Assembly (NCBI GenBank): GCA_964574215.1
Contig: CAZNLR010000012.1
Location: forward strand, 40,204-104,203
Origin: GCA-2725625 sp964574215
GTDB taxonomy: Bacteria; Pseudomonadota; Alphaproteobacteria; Rhodospirillales; UBA2165
Direction of reading: 5' to 3'
DNA length: 64,000 nt
The notes beneath the pieces are model-generated. The model saw nothing but the letters and a program-made list of their open reading frames with translations. It made no database searches and was not told the origin of the DNA. Of this stretch, positions 16,196-25,234 are shown piece after piece. Position 1 is the stretch's first letter, and every line of letters begins with the position of its first letter. A program made the position numbers and the translations under genes.

Positions 16196-16429
16196 TCAGC
16201 AGATCAAGTGGCGACGGGTAAGATCAAGTACGGCGACTTCTTTCATATAGTCGCGTTCTTCTTCGGTCAGGCTTCGGTCGTGCAGCAGGTCGTGTGCCAA
16301 TTGGTCGGGATCAAGGGTCGCCAATTTGCTTTCGGGCAGATTGTCCCAATGAATGTAGCGGCCAAGCAGTACGGAAAACACGCCGACCAAGATCAGCAAT
16401 AACCAAAATATATTCAGACTGAATACCAT
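16196..16429 (-). CDS. Small single-span membrane protein, hypothetical
   Basis: 77 residues. One hydrophobic segment at the N-terminus (about residues 4-23, NIFWLLLILVGVFSVLLGRY) is followed by a soluble acidic/basic helix-rich tail (DPDQLAHDLLHDRSLTEEER). No family is recognised. It sits in otherwise empty sequence between the copy-2 gene and the divergently transcribed hydratase operon, and a typical small-inner-membrane-protein layout makes it credible. The ribosome site is not strong. The overlapping plus-strand frame looks like a shadow. Confidence 0.5.
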   Translation of the reverse strand: MVFSLNIFWLLLILVGVFSVLLGRYIHWDNLPESKLATLDPDQLAHDLLHDRSLTEEERDYMKEVAVLDLTRRHLIC

Positions 16430-16568
16430 GGCCCGATATTAACCGCTCATCCCCGGAACACGCTTCAATTCTCCGCGAGGGAAGCGGTTTTTTTGAAGCG
16501 TGTCTCGTCGAATTCACCGTGTTACGGTAAAAACTCAAATCAATGGCGGAGTAAGGAGGGGGAAATCC

Positions 16569-17435
16569 ATGACTGACGACAATGGAGATTTGGGCCAATA
16601 TATCGGCCGGCAGATGGTCAGTGAGGATCTGATCACGGCGTCCCAGGTGCAGAAGATGAATGCCACGCTTAACCGGTCCGCGCCGAAGCCCCGGGCCGGC
16701 GACCCCATTCCACCCGGCTGGCATCATCTCTTCTTTCCGAGATTTCCGCTGACCAACGAACTGGGTCGGGACGGCATGGTGCCCGAGATGGACAACGGAC
16801 CCGAGGATCCCCTGCCGTTGCGTATGTTTGCCGGCAGCCGGTCGGCCTATCACCGGCCCTTGCGGATCGGGGACGAGGCGACGCGGGTTACCGAATTAAC
16901 TTCATTTACGCCCAAGTCGGGCCGGACGGGGAAGCTGGTGTTCGCCACCTATCTGCACACCATTTCAACCGCCGAAGGGACCGCCACCGAGGACGAATGG
17001 GACATCGTGTTTCTCGAAGAAGACAAGGTTAGCGGGGGGAACGGCAGCCGCCAGCCGCCGGGCCAGCCGGGTCCGGAAAGTTCCCCATGGGAAAAGGAAA
17101 TAACCGTCGGCAGTACGATGTTGTTCCGATATTCGGCGGTAACCTGGAATCCCCACCGCATCCATTACGATCATCCCTACACCACCGATACCGAAGGTTA
17201 CCCGGGATTGGTCGTTCACGGTCCTTTGACAGCGACGTTGTTGCAGGAACTGGTGCGGGACAATTTGCCGGGCGCGACCATGACCTCTTTCAACATGCAG
17301 GCCAAAGCGCCGATATTCGCCAATCAGCCGATCAGATTGATGGGTGAGCTTGGCGCCGACGGCAAGTCCTGCGATCTATGGGCGGTGACGCACGAGGGAA
17401 TAGTCGGTATGGAGGCGTCAGCCGCCTTCGCCTGA
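16569..17435 (+). CDS. MaoC/hot-dog-fold acyl-CoA hydratase, mesaconyl-C4-CoA hydratase / HTD2-like
   Basis: 288 residues from the ATG at 16569, chosen because AAGGAGGGGG lies just upstream. The protein has two hot-dog halves: an N-terminal part (GWHHLFFPRFPLTNELGRDG, MFAGSRSAYHRPLRIGDEA) and a C-terminal part with the hydratase signature YSAVTWNPHRIHYDHPY...YPGLVVHGPLTATLL. This layout matches HTD2-like dehydratases and mesaconyl-C4-CoA hydratases. It would hydrate or dehydrate a CoA-linked substrate; the exact one cannot be told. The SDR gene begins 34 bases downstream, so the pair could carry out successive hydratase and dehydrogenase steps. Confidence 0.87.
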   Translation: MTDDNGDLGQYIGRQMVSEDLITASQVQKMNATLNRSAPKPRAGDPIPPGWHHLFFPRFPLTNELGRDGMVPEMDNGPEDPLPLRMFAGSRSAYHRPLRIGDEATRVTELTSFTPKSGRTGKLVFATYLHTISTAEGTATEDEWDIVFLEEDKVSGGNGSRQPPGQPGPESSPWEKEITVGSTMLFRYSAVTWNPHRIHYDHPYTTDTEGYPGLVVHGPLTATLLQELVRDNLPGATMTSFNMQAKAPIFANQPIRLMGELGADGKSCDLWAVTHEGIVGMEASAAFA

Positions 17436-17469
17436 CCTTCATCGAACTCTAAAACAGGGGGAACCGAAA

Positions 17470-18258
17470 ATGGCATTGGAACTGCATCTGCAAGGGAAAA
17501 GCGCGGTGATCAGCGGGGCCTCGGAAGGCATCGGCCGGGCCATCGCCTTTCAGTTCGCCCAGGAAGGGATCAACCTGCACCTTTCGGCCAGGAGCGAGAA
17601 CAAGCTCGAGGAGGTCAAGGCGGCCTGCGAAAAAGAACACGGCGTGACGGTAGAAATCTATCCTCTGGACCTAAGCATTAGCGCCGACCAGATGGAACTC
17701 GCCCGGCAGACCAAAGACGCCGACATATTGGTCAACAATGCCGGGGCCATTCCCAAAGGTAAAATTCACGAAATCGACGAAGCCCAATGGCGCGAAGTTT
17801 GGGATTTGAAAGTTTTCGGCTACATCAATTTATGCCGGGAGTTTTACGGCGCCATGAAGGACCGGGGAGATGGCGTTGTCATCAATATCATCGGTAACGG
17901 CGGGGAGAAGCCGGTCTCAGACTATATCGCCGGCAGTACGGGCAACGCCGCCCTGATGGCTTTCACCCGGGCGCTTGGCGGAGACAGCCCCAAGGATGGT
18001 ATTCGTGTGGTAGGTCTCAATCCCGGCCCGGTTTCAACGGAGAAACTGGTAACCATGATGAAAAAGGCGGCGGTGGACAAATGGGACGACAAAAGCCGCT
18101 ATCGCGAATTTTATCAGCCCTTTGCCTTCGACCGGGTGGCGACGCCCGAAGAAATCGCCGCCATGGCGGTGTTTCTGGCCTCGCCCCTTTCTGCCTACAC
18201 GAGCGGCACCATCGTCACCGTCGACGGCGGCATGGTGAACAAGGGCCCGCTGTTTTAG
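17470..18258 (+). CDS. Short-chain dehydrogenase/reductase family protein with Ser replacing the catalytic Lys
   Basis: 262 residues, Rossmann fold. The cofactor loop is SGASEGIGRAIAF and NNAG is present. The usual catalytic YxxxK reads Y152-I-A-G-S156, so serine stands where lysine is expected, followed by TGNAALMAFTRALGG. I recall this ASYxxGSxGNAAL-type variant in an uncharacterised SDR subgroup, so it is likely ancestral rather than a mutation; whether such proteins are active oxidoreductases is unclear. The C-terminal SAYTSGTIVTVDGGMV is typical of the family. The upstream hydratase gene and this one are 34 bases apart. Ribosome site is GGGGGAACC. Confidence 0.9.
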   Translation: MALELHLQGKSAVISGASEGIGRAIAFQFAQEGINLHLSARSENKLEEVKAACEKEHGVTVEIYPLDLSISADQMELARQTKDADILVNNAGAIPKGKIHEIDEAQWREVWDLKVFGYINLCREFYGAMKDRGDGVVINIIGNGGEKPVSDYIAGSTGNAALMAFTRALGGDSPKDGIRVVGLNPGPVSTEKLVTMMKKAAVDKWDDKSRYREFYQPFAFDRVATPEEIAAMAVFLASPLSAYTSGTIVTVDGGMVNKGPLF

Positions 18259-18362
18259 GCGTTTTTTTCCATTCTGGACCAAGAGAAGTCTGGCTTGGGT
18301 TGATCTTCTTGGGGCATAATCCGGGCTTCCGAAAACGGCTCATAATATAAGGGATACGGCCT

Positions 18363-20669
18363 GTGACTAAAAAACCCCCGGAGACCGATAAACTTGCCGA
18401 AGAGGCGCTCGAATATCACCGGAGTCCGTCCCCTGGCAAAGTCGCCATCGTCGCCACCAAGCCTTTGGAAAATCAGCACGATCTGTCGCTGGCTTATTCA
18501 CCCGGCGTGGCGGCGGCCAGTACCCTGATCGCCAACGACCCGGCAGAAGCCGCCAACATGACGGCGCGGGGCAATCTGGTGGCTGTGGTGTCCAACGGCA
18601 CGGCGGTCCTCGGCCTCGGAAATATTGGCGCTTTGGCGTCGAAGCCGGTGATGGAGGGAAAGGCGGGGCTGTTTAAAAAGTTCGCCGGTATTGATGTATT
18701 CGACATTGAGGTGGACGAGACCGACCCGGAAGAATTCGTCAAGATTGTGCGCGCCCTTGAGCCTACCTTCGGCGGTATCAATCTGGAGGATATCAAGGCG
18801 CCGGAATGTTTTAAAATTGAGGCCGACCTGAAAGAGCGTATGAACATCCCGGTCATGCACGACGACCAGCACGGCACCGCGATCATCGTTGCGGCGGCGG
18901 TTTTGAACGGGCTCAAGGTAGTCGGGAAAGACATCAAAAAAGTTAAACTGGTGTGTTCGGGGGCCGGGTCGGCGGCGCTGGCCTGTCTGGATTTGTTGGT
19001 CAAGTTGGGGCTTAAAAAGAAGAACATTTTCGTCTCTGATATCGCGGGGGTTATTTATGAAGGCCGGACCGAAGAGACCAATGAGTACAATGCGCGCTAT
19101 GCCCAGAAAACCGACGCCCGTAAGTTGGCCGATATCATTCCCGATGCGGACGTGTTTTTAGGCGTCTCGGCGCCCGGCGTTTTGAAGCCGGAAATGGTCA
19201 AAAAGATGGCGGATAGACCGCTGATTATGGCGCTGGCCAATCCGGAACCCGAAATCCGCCCCGAGGCGGCCAAGAAGGTCAGGCCCGATGCCGTGCTGGC
19301 CACCGGGCGGACGGACTATCCCAACCAGGTTAACAATGTCCTCTGCTTTCCCTACCTGTTCCGCGGGGCCTTGGACGTGGGCGCGACGGCCATCAACGAC
19401 GAAATGAAAATGGCCTGTGTGAACGCCCTGGCGGATTTGGCACAGGCCGAATCCGACGAGACCGTGATCCAGGCCTATGGCGGGCTGGAATTGAGCTTCG
19501 GCGCCGACTATCTGATCCCCAAACCGTTCGACCCAAGATTGCTGGTGAAACTGGCCGAAGCCGTTGCCCGGGCAGCCATGGATAGTGGCGTCGCCACCCG
19601 ACCTATCGAAGACTTCAACCACTATCGCCAGGAACTGTCGGAATTCGTTTTCCGTTCGGGAATCGTGATGAAACCGGTCTTCGATCAAGCCAAGCTGAAT
19701 CCCCGGCGTGTGGTTTATGCCGAAGGTGAATCAAGGCGCGTGCTCCGGGCGGTTCAAAGCTGTGTCGATGAAAATATCGCTGATCCGGTCCTGGTGGGAC
19801 GGCGCAATGTCGTGGCCATGCGTATCGAGCAACTCGGTTTGCGGCTGAAGATCGATGAGGATTTCGAATTGGTCGATCCGGAAAAGGACGACCGTTACCG
19901 GGAATATTGGGAACTCTATCACTCCCTGACCTCGCGGGAAGGGGTCTCCATCAATGAAGCCCGCTATGTGGTGCGCACCAATACAACGGTGATCGCGTCT
20001 TTGATGGTGCGGCGGGGGGAGGCGGATGCCATGATCTGCGGCGCCACCGGACGTTATATTGAACATTTGCCCCACTTGTTTCAGATCATCGGCCTCAAGG
20101 AAGGCGTCGAACGAGCGGCGGCGCTCGGCATGCTGATTATGCCCAAGGGTACGTTTTTTCTGTGTGATCCCTTCGTCAATCCAGGTCCGACCGCCGAGCA
20201 AGTGGCGGACTATACGATCCTGGCGGCCGAGGAAGTTCGCCGTTTCGGCATCGAGCCGAAAATCGCGCTGCTGTCTCATTCAAATTTTGGCAGTTCCCGC
20301 CGGGACGTGGCGAGGAAAATGCGCAAGGCGGTGGAAATTATCCGGGAGCGGGATTCGAGTCTGGAAGTTGACGGAGAAATGCATGCCGATGCTGCCCTTG
20401 ATGCCGAAGCCAGAGAAATATTGGTCTCCGATTCAGTGTTGAGTGGATCGGCCAACCTTCTCGTCATGCCGTCTTTGGACGCGGCCAACATTTCCTACAA
20501 CATGGTACGCATTTTGGCCGACGCTCATGCGGTAGGGCCGATGCTTTTGGGCATGAATTTACCGGTTCATATTCTGCAGGAGACGGTAACAGCCCGGGGT
20601 ATCGTCGATATGACAGCTCTGGCCGTGGTCGAAGCCCAGACGGAAACGGAAGGGAAGCTGCCGCTGTGA
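18363..20669 (+). CDS. maeB: NADP-dependent malic enzyme with C-terminal phosphotransacetylase-like domain
   Basis: 768 residues, the normal length of the large bacterial form. A GTG start follows AAGGGAT. The malic enzyme half (about 1-420) shows AYSPGVAAAS, HDDQHGTAIIVAAA, the NADP fold VCSGAGSAALACL, SAPGVLKPEM and ATGRTDYPNQVNN. The C-terminal part (about 430-760) is a phosphate acetyltransferase-like domain (YAEGESRRVLRAV, LLSHSNFGSS, DGEMHADAAL), generally considered regulatory, binding acetyl-CoA. The enzyme decarboxylates malate to pyruvate with NADPH production. Its stop overlaps the mgtE start by 4 bases. Confidence 0.96.
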   Translation: MTKKPPETDKLAEEALEYHRSPSPGKVAIVATKPLENQHDLSLAYSPGVAAASTLIANDPAEAANMTARGNLVAVVSNGTAVLGLGNIGALASKPVMEGKAGLFKKFAGIDVFDIEVDETDPEEFVKIVRALEPTFGGINLEDIKAPECFKIEADLKERMNIPVMHDDQHGTAIIVAAAVLNGLKVVGKDIKKVKLVCSGAGSAALACLDLLVKLGLKKKNIFVSDIAGVIYEGRTEETNEYNARYAQKTDARKLADIIPDADVFLGVSAPGVLKPEMVKKMADRPLIMALANPEPEIRPEAAKKVRPDAVLATGRTDYPNQVNNVLCFPYLFRGALDVGATAINDEMKMACVNALADLAQAESDETVIQAYGGLELSFGADYLIPKPFDPRLLVKLAEAVARAAMDSGVATRPIEDFNHYRQELSEFVFRSGIVMKPVFDQAKLNPRRVVYAEGESRRVLRAVQSCVDENIADPVLVGRRNVVAMRIEQLGLRLKIDEDFELVDPEKDDRYREYWELYHSLTSREGVSINEARYVVRTNTTVIASLMVRRGEADAMICGATGRYIEHLPHLFQIIGLKEGVERAAALGMLIMPKGTFFLCDPFVNPGPTAEQVADYTILAAEEVRRFGIEPKIALLSHSNFGSSRRDVARKMRKAVEIIRERDSSLEVDGEMHADAALDAEAREILVSDSVLSGSANLLVMPSLDAANISYNMVRILADAHAVGPMLLGMNLPVHILQETVTARGIVDMTALAVVEAQTETEGKLPL

Positions 20670-22069
20670 CCGGTCAAGCGCCCCAGAACGGTCAGGAAAG
20701 TTTTGATACGGAAAAGTCAGACGACATTTCCGGTCTCTCGCCGGAACTGATGGCGTCCGTCTTTCAGGCGCTGGAGGAAGGCGAAACTGGCCAGGCCAAA
20801 ATATTGGCGGATTCACTGCACTACGCCGATTTGGCCGATCTGCTGGAAGGGCTGAAACACGATCACCGGGAAGGTCTGGTGAACGCCCTTCGCAGCGAAT
20901 TCGACCCCAATATCCTGGCCGAACTGGACGACAATGTCCGCGAGCGTGTCATTGACCAGCTGGGTTTGACACAGATCGCCGAAGCCGTTGCCGAACTGGA
21001 AACCGATGACGCCGTCGAGGTTGTCGAAGAACTCGATGCCCACGAGCAAAAGGAAGTTCTGGACGCGCTCCCCATCGGCGAACGGATACTGATCGAAGAA
21101 GGGTTATCCTACCCGGAGGACAGTGCCGGCCGCTTGATGCAGCGGGGCGTGGCCGCCGTGCCGTCCCATTGGACGGTGGGTCAGGCTATCGACTTTATGC
21201 GTGACAGCGAAGACCTGCCGAAAGATTTTTTCGATCTGTTCCTGGTCGACCCGCGCCACCGGCCGGTCGGATCGGTGGCGTTGAGCCGGGTGATGCGGAC
21301 CCAGCGTCACGTTTCTCTCAATGCGGTAATGAGTTTGGAAATGAAAATAATTCCGGTCGATATGGACCAGGAAGAAGTCGCCTTTCTGTTTCGCCAACGG
21401 GATTTGATTTCGGCGCCGGTGATTGATGGCAGCGGCAGGCTCGTGGGTGTTATCACGGTTGACGATATCGTTGACGTTATTCACGAGGAGCACGAAGAAG
21501 ATATTATGCGCCTGGCCGGTGTCGGCGAAGAGGATGATCTTTACGCCGCCATCATCGATACCACCAAATCCCGTTTTACTTGGCTTTTGATTCACCTGTT
21601 TGCGGCCATTCTGGCGGCGTACGTTATTAGTTTTTTCGCCGGCACCATCGAACAGCTGGTAGCCCTGGCTATTCTGATGCCCATCGTAGCGACCATGGGG
21701 GGAACGGCCAGCGTGCAAACGCTTACCGTTGCCGTCCGCGCCATCGCTATGAAGGAACTATCACCCGCAAACGCCATGCGGACCATCGGCAAGGAAATTG
21801 CGGTCGGCGTTTTGAACGGTTTGATTTTTGCGGTGTTGATCGGACTGGTGGCTTGGGCTTGGTTCGGCAGCCCGGCGCTTGGTGGCGTGATCGGTCTGGC
21901 GATCATTATCAATCTCGTGGTCGCCGGAATGACCGGCAGCGCATTGCCGGTTTTATTGCAGAAGATGGGATACGACCCAGCGGTGGCATCAAGCGCTTTC
22001 CTCACCTCCATCACCGACGTTGTCGGCTTCTATGTCTTCCTCGGGCTTGCTTCGGTCCTGCTGCTCTAA
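20666..22069 (+). CDS. mgtE: MgtE-family magnesium transporter
   Basis: 467 residues; the GTG start overlaps the maeB stop (GTGA), indicating translational coupling. The domains are an MgtE N-domain (about 35-135, DLADLLEGLKHDHREGLVNAL and ETDDAVEVVEELD), a CBS pair (about 150-270, RHVSLNAVMSL, APVIDGSGRLVGVITVDDIV), then five membrane segments (from about 298) with the pore region PIVATMGGTASVQTLTVAVRA. MgtE imports Mg2+ and closes when the cytosolic domains bind it. Linkage with malic enzyme, which needs Mg2+ or Mn2+, may be functional or simply positional. The 3' end overlaps the convergent methyltransferase gene by 81 bases. Confidence 0.95.
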   Translation: MTGQAPQNGQESFDTEKSDDISGLSPELMASVFQALEEGETGQAKILADSLHYADLADLLEGLKHDHREGLVNALRSEFDPNILAELDDNVRERVIDQLGLTQIAEAVAELETDDAVEVVEELDAHEQKEVLDALPIGERILIEEGLSYPEDSAGRLMQRGVAAVPSHWTVGQAIDFMRDSEDLPKDFFDLFLVDPRHRPVGSVALSRVMRTQRHVSLNAVMSLEMKIIPVDMDQEEVAFLFRQRDLISAPVIDGSGRLVGVITVDDIVDVIHEEHEEDIMRLAGVGEEDDLYAAIIDTTKSRFTWLLIHLFAAILAAYVISFFAGTIEQLVALAILMPIVATMGGTASVQTLTVAVRAIAMKELSPANAMRTIGKEIAVGVLNGLIFAVLIGLVAWAWFGSPALGGVIGLAIIINLVVAGMTGSALPVLLQKMGYDPAVASSAFLTSITDVVGFYVFLGLASVLLL

Positions 22070-22897
22070 ATCGCCCATCCGCCAAAGGTGCAGTTGGCTC
22101 TGTCGGCCATCGTTGACGGTGAGGGTTTCGTCGGCGGGATGCTCCGGAACGACAAATGAGTTGCTAATCAGAAGCGTGCCGTTTCGCATTTCGGTCCGCG
22201 CTTTCTTGTAAAGTCCGGGCATGGGTTCCGGTGACAAAAATGCGTAGATGACATCAAAGGTCTCCAGATTTTCTTTCCAGAAATCCCCATAGACCAAGCT
22301 AACGTTTTTCAATCCGTTTAGCTTGCAACGTAGCCAAGATAGGACGAACGGTAGGGGCGCTGATTCGATGCCGGTGAAATTAATATCGGGACGGTGCCGG
22401 GCCATATAAAAAAGAGCGCCGCCGATGCCGCTGCCGATATCCAGAAATTCCAATTTTTCGTCTTCCGCCAGTAATTGCGTCAACGCCGCCCAGGTGGTCC
22501 GGTTGGTGAGGTAGAGGGGCACCCGGTTGCGGGCGCTGTTCCAATAAACCAGGAGGAGGGCTCCGAACAACGCCAGATATATCCAGGACGGTACGTTGAG
22601 GGAGGCAGCCAGGGCGGCGGCGGGCGGCAGGCCGATTTGCACCGGCAACCACCAGCCGGCCAATCCGAACCGGTGACCGAACCAGGCGGCAATCAGCCCT
22701 TGAACGACCAATACGATGAAACCCGGGATGATTTCGCCCGTAAGGGCGGTCGCGGAAAGAGACCCGCCGAAGGCGATGACGAAGGCCAGAAACTGCGCCA
22801 ACAAAACCTTGGCGAGCGGCGTTTGGCGCCATTTTAAAGGGGCGAAATCAGATTCTGGGCCGGAAGGCGTATCGTTCATAAATTCTTTATAGCCCAC
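21989..22897 (-). CDS. Membrane-anchored class I SAM-dependent methyltransferase-like protein
   Basis: 302 residues, or 296 from a second ATG at 22879. Three or four hydrophobic helices occupy about residues 30-120, then a class I methyltransferase domain begins with the SAM-binding motif LEFLDIGSGIGGALFYMA, TGIESAPLPFVLSWLR and an acidic strand FDVIYAFLSPEPM. The C-terminal tail (EEDIEADNVGDGGEESA) is acidic and lies in the 81-base region antisense to the conserved end of mgtE, so only the tail is constrained. Substrate is unknown; the membrane anchor suggests a lipid, quinone or membrane protein. Related proteins are seen in other Proteobacteria. Confidence 0.82.
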   Translation of the reverse strand: MGYKEFMNDTPSGPESDFAPLKWRQTPLAKVLLAQFLAFVIAFGGSLSATALTGEIIPGFIVLVVQGLIAAWFGHRFGLAGWWLPVQIGLPPAAALAASLNVPSWIYLALFGALLLVYWNSARNRVPLYLTNRTTWAALTQLLAEDEKLEFLDIGSGIGGALFYMARHRPDINFTGIESAPLPFVLSWLRCKLNGLKNVSLVYGDFWKENLETFDVIYAFLSPEPMPGLYKKARTEMRNGTLLISNSFVVPEHPADETLTVNDGRQSQLHLWRMGDLEQQDRSKPEEDIEADNVGDGGEESA

Positions 22898-23071
22898 CGT
22901 CTACACAGGGACGATGGGAAAAATGGAATGGGACATAAGAAGAAATCTAAAAATGGCATGAGCGATTATTTCTATTGATAGATCAAATTTAAAGATTAAC
23001 TTGGAATCAACTTAAAGAAGATAAAAATAATTACCCGTTATTTAAAGAAACAATAATACTAGAGGGATACA
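22898..23071. other. AT-rich intergenic region before family copy 3
   Basis: 174 bases, strikingly AT-rich. Two similar 8-mers, ATTAACTT and ATCAACTT, lie 12 bases apart near 22995-23015 and could be a regulator site. The ribosome site AGAGGGA precedes the GTG at 23072. No CtrA-type TTAA-N7-TTAA or RNA gene was found. Confidence 0.3.
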
Positions 23072-23551
23072 GTGGCCTATGAATACGAAATTGACGAGGA
23101 TGTAAATTGCGTCTTCGTACGTCATTTCGGCGAATTCGGCATTGATGACGTGCCGAATTCATTTCAAGATATTGTATCGGACAGCCGTCATCGGCCCGGT
23201 ATGAATATGTTGCGGGCCATAACCGAAACGACCCAACCGGGCGAGTACGGTTTTAAATTCTTTAAAGAGAAATCACAAAAGCGTCTTGGCAAATTCGATC
23301 AGAAACTCGGGAAATGCCGCCTCGCGTGGTTTACCACGAGCGGCCGGGACTACCGCATCATCCATCAATTTATAACCACCCGGCGATTCTCCCATGATCT
23401 GGTCGAGCGCTCACCCTTTACCGATTTAAAATCAGCCAAAGAGTGGTTGGGAATACCTGGAGACTATGAAATCGAGTTATTCGCCAAGGCGGGATTATCG
23501 GAAATAGGTTCGCCCGATGACGAGAGTAAGTCTATTTTTCCGAATTCATAG
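23072..23551 (+). CDS. Small paralogous-family protein, copy 3
   Basis: 159 residues, GTG start with ribosome site AGAGGGA. It starts MAYEYEIDEDVNCVFVRHFG and shares with the copies at 15092 and 15657 the segments GMNMLRAI, KLGKCRLAWF, YRIIHQFITTRRF and KEWLGIPGDYEIE. A C-terminal extension (about 18 residues, SEIGSPDDESKSIF) is unique to this copy. It stands alone with its own long AT-rich upstream region, so it may be regulated separately from the tandem pair. Function unknown. Confidence 0.77.
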   Translation: MAYEYEIDEDVNCVFVRHFGEFGIDDVPNSFQDIVSDSRHRPGMNMLRAITETTQPGEYGFKFFKEKSQKRLGKFDQKLGKCRLAWFTTSGRDYRIIHQFITTRRFSHDLVERSPFTDLKSAKEWLGIPGDYEIELFAKAGLSEIGSPDDESKSIFPNS

Positions 23552-23652
23552 TTGGTGGCGATATAAATAATTGTGGCGCAGTCGTCATTTCGATGTCATT
23601 TCTCTAAGATGCTTATCCGCTCAAATGCGAAACAAGATAGAATTTTTCTCCG

Positions 23653-24825
23653 ATGGCATTAAACGGCGTTGGTATAAATTGGCGAATCGGTAGTTTTTAC
23701 GGTTGGGGGATTTTCGGTCTCAATCTGGCCCTCGAACTGGTTCGCAAAGGTGAAATTCCCGTTGTTCTATTACAAGAACCTGCCTCCCTTGATATCGATA
23801 TCGCCAGCCGGCTATTGCTGTCGTCCCGGATCGAAGATGCCAGGAACCTGGAGCGGCAGCTGAAAAAGAACGCGGGAGCCAAAGCGAAGATCGACGCGAC
23901 CATTATCCACCCGGCGACGTTCGATTTCGACTTGTTCGGCTCCACCGGTGTTCAGGGAAGCGCCGACGTCTGTTTCATTTTTTTCGAAAATTCGGAATTT
24001 TCTTCCGCCGGCATCGATCGGGCGAATGAATTCGCTTGCGTACTGGCCGGGTCCCAATGGAACCAAGACGTTCTGGAGGCAAAAGGTGTGAATGACGTCC
24101 GGCTGGCCCGTCAGGGCGTCGATCTTTCGCTATTTCATCCCGCCCCGCGCCGAAATCTATTTTCTGACCGCTTTGTCATCTACAGTGGCGGCAAGCTGGA
24201 ATACCGGAAAGGGCAGGATATCGTTGTCGAAGCCTTCAAGGCTTTCCACCAGCGGCACAGTGATTCGGTCCTTTTCGTCAACTGGCAGAACATGGTTCCG
24301 GATATCGGGGTCGAAATATCGAGCGCCGGTTTGGTAGAGGTGGAGCCCAAGAAGCTGGGTAAAGGCAAGGGACTCGATATCGGGGCCTGGTTGGACGATT
24401 GCGGATTGGCGCCCGATAGTTATGTCGATTGCGGCCTTATTCCCAACAAAGACCTGCCGCCATTGATCCGGGAATGCGACACCGCCCTGTTCACCAGCCG
24501 GTGCGAGGGGGGAACCAACCTGTCGGCCATGGAAAGTCTGGCCTGTGGCACGCCCACTGTCTTGTCCGCCAATACGGGACATATGGACCTTATCGGCGAC
24601 GGCAACTGTTACGTTTTAACGGACCAAAATCCGTGCGCGCCCACCGAAAAATTCCCGGGTACGGACGGGTGGGGCCAATCGTCCGTCGAAGAATTGGTGG
24701 AAACCCTGGAAGAAATCTATCAGAACCGGGAAAAATCGCAGGAAATTGGCAAAAAAGGGGCGGTATCAATGGAAAGCTGGTCCTGGTCACATCAGGTCGA
24801 CAATTTGGTGTCGAAGCTCGGTTAG
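23653..24825 (+). CDS. Glycosyltransferase, GT4-like
   Basis: 390 residues. The N-terminal half contains GINWRIGSFYGWGIFGLNLAL, reminiscent of a GT-B acceptor domain. The C-terminal half has the donor-binding pattern of family 4 retaining enzymes: IYSGGKLEYRKGQDIVVEAF, CGLIPNKDLPPLIRECDTALFTSRCEGGTNLSAMESLACGTP in the order expected for the EX7E motif. It would transfer a nucleotide-activated sugar to a saccharide, lipid or protein; no acceptor can be assigned because no other surface-glycan gene adjoins it. The small membrane-protein gene follows immediately after the stop. Confidence 0.87.
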   Translation: MALNGVGINWRIGSFYGWGIFGLNLALELVRKGEIPVVLLQEPASLDIDIASRLLLSSRIEDARNLERQLKKNAGAKAKIDATIIHPATFDFDLFGSTGVQGSADVCFIFFENSEFSSAGIDRANEFACVLAGSQWNQDVLEAKGVNDVRLARQGVDLSLFHPAPRRNLFSDRFVIYSGGKLEYRKGQDIVVEAFKAFHQRHSDSVLFVNWQNMVPDIGVEISSAGLVEVEPKKLGKGKGLDIGAWLDDCGLAPDSYVDCGLIPNKDLPPLIRECDTALFTSRCEGGTNLSAMESLACGTPTVLSANTGHMDLIGDGNCYVLTDQNPCAPTEKFPGTDGWGQSSVEELVETLEEIYQNREKSQEIGKKGAVSMESWSWSHQVDNLVSKLG

Positions 24826-25152
24826 GTGGAAGAAGACCGGCAGAGCCGCCCGCATATCCTGCTGCGTCTTTGGCGGGGCGATGAAAGGCTGTGGATAGCC
24901 TATTGGTTGTTTGGCGTTTTGGGGGGCTGGCTGGTCACCACTATTGTCAGCAATATCGTGGTCTTTGCCGCAGTGCCGCCCTTGGCAGGCGTCATTGCAC
25001 TGCTTTTTTATGCCGCCTACACCGCGGTTATCGTCTGGCGCTGTGCCTTTCAGGTAAACTGGTGGCCTTGGGCTTATGCCGCGCGCGCCATTCTGGTTAT
25101 CAGTGCCGCGGCGCTGATCTATGAAATTGCCGAGGGATTTCACGTATTTTAG
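24826..25152 (+). CDS. Small three-span membrane protein, hypothetical
   Basis: 108 residues. The GTG start directly abuts the TAG stop of the glycosyltransferase gene, so translation is probably coupled. After a short soluble N-terminus (RPHILLRLWRGDERLW) there are three hydrophobic helices (about residues 24-44, 47-70, 80-100) with short loops and several Trp residues. No family is recognised. The position suggests a role with the glycosyltransferase, but nothing in the sequence shows it. Confidence 0.7.
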   Translation: MEEDRQSRPHILLRLWRGDERLWIAYWLFGVLGGWLVTTIVSNIVVFAAVPPLAGVIALLFYAAYTAVIVWRCAFQVNWWPWAYAARAILVISAAALIYEIAEGFHVF

Positions 25153-25234
25153 TTTTGCGGTGCAAAATGTTCTGGTGCCGAACGGATTCTTGGCTACAAT
25201 TACACCATTCATGGTCACATAACGAAAAGAGAGA

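Noticed and set aside
15003..16200. tRNA-Leu 3' end as an integration site for an island
   Set aside because: No integrase, no duplicated tRNA 3' end, and the flanking genes look chromosomal.
22898..23071. CtrA-type box (TTAA-N7-TTAA)
   Set aside because: Several TTAA occur but none at the right spacing in this AT-rich stretch.
23955..24582. Antisense open frames within the glycosyltransferase gene
   Set aside because: No motif or start signal; the plus-strand product is clearly conserved.
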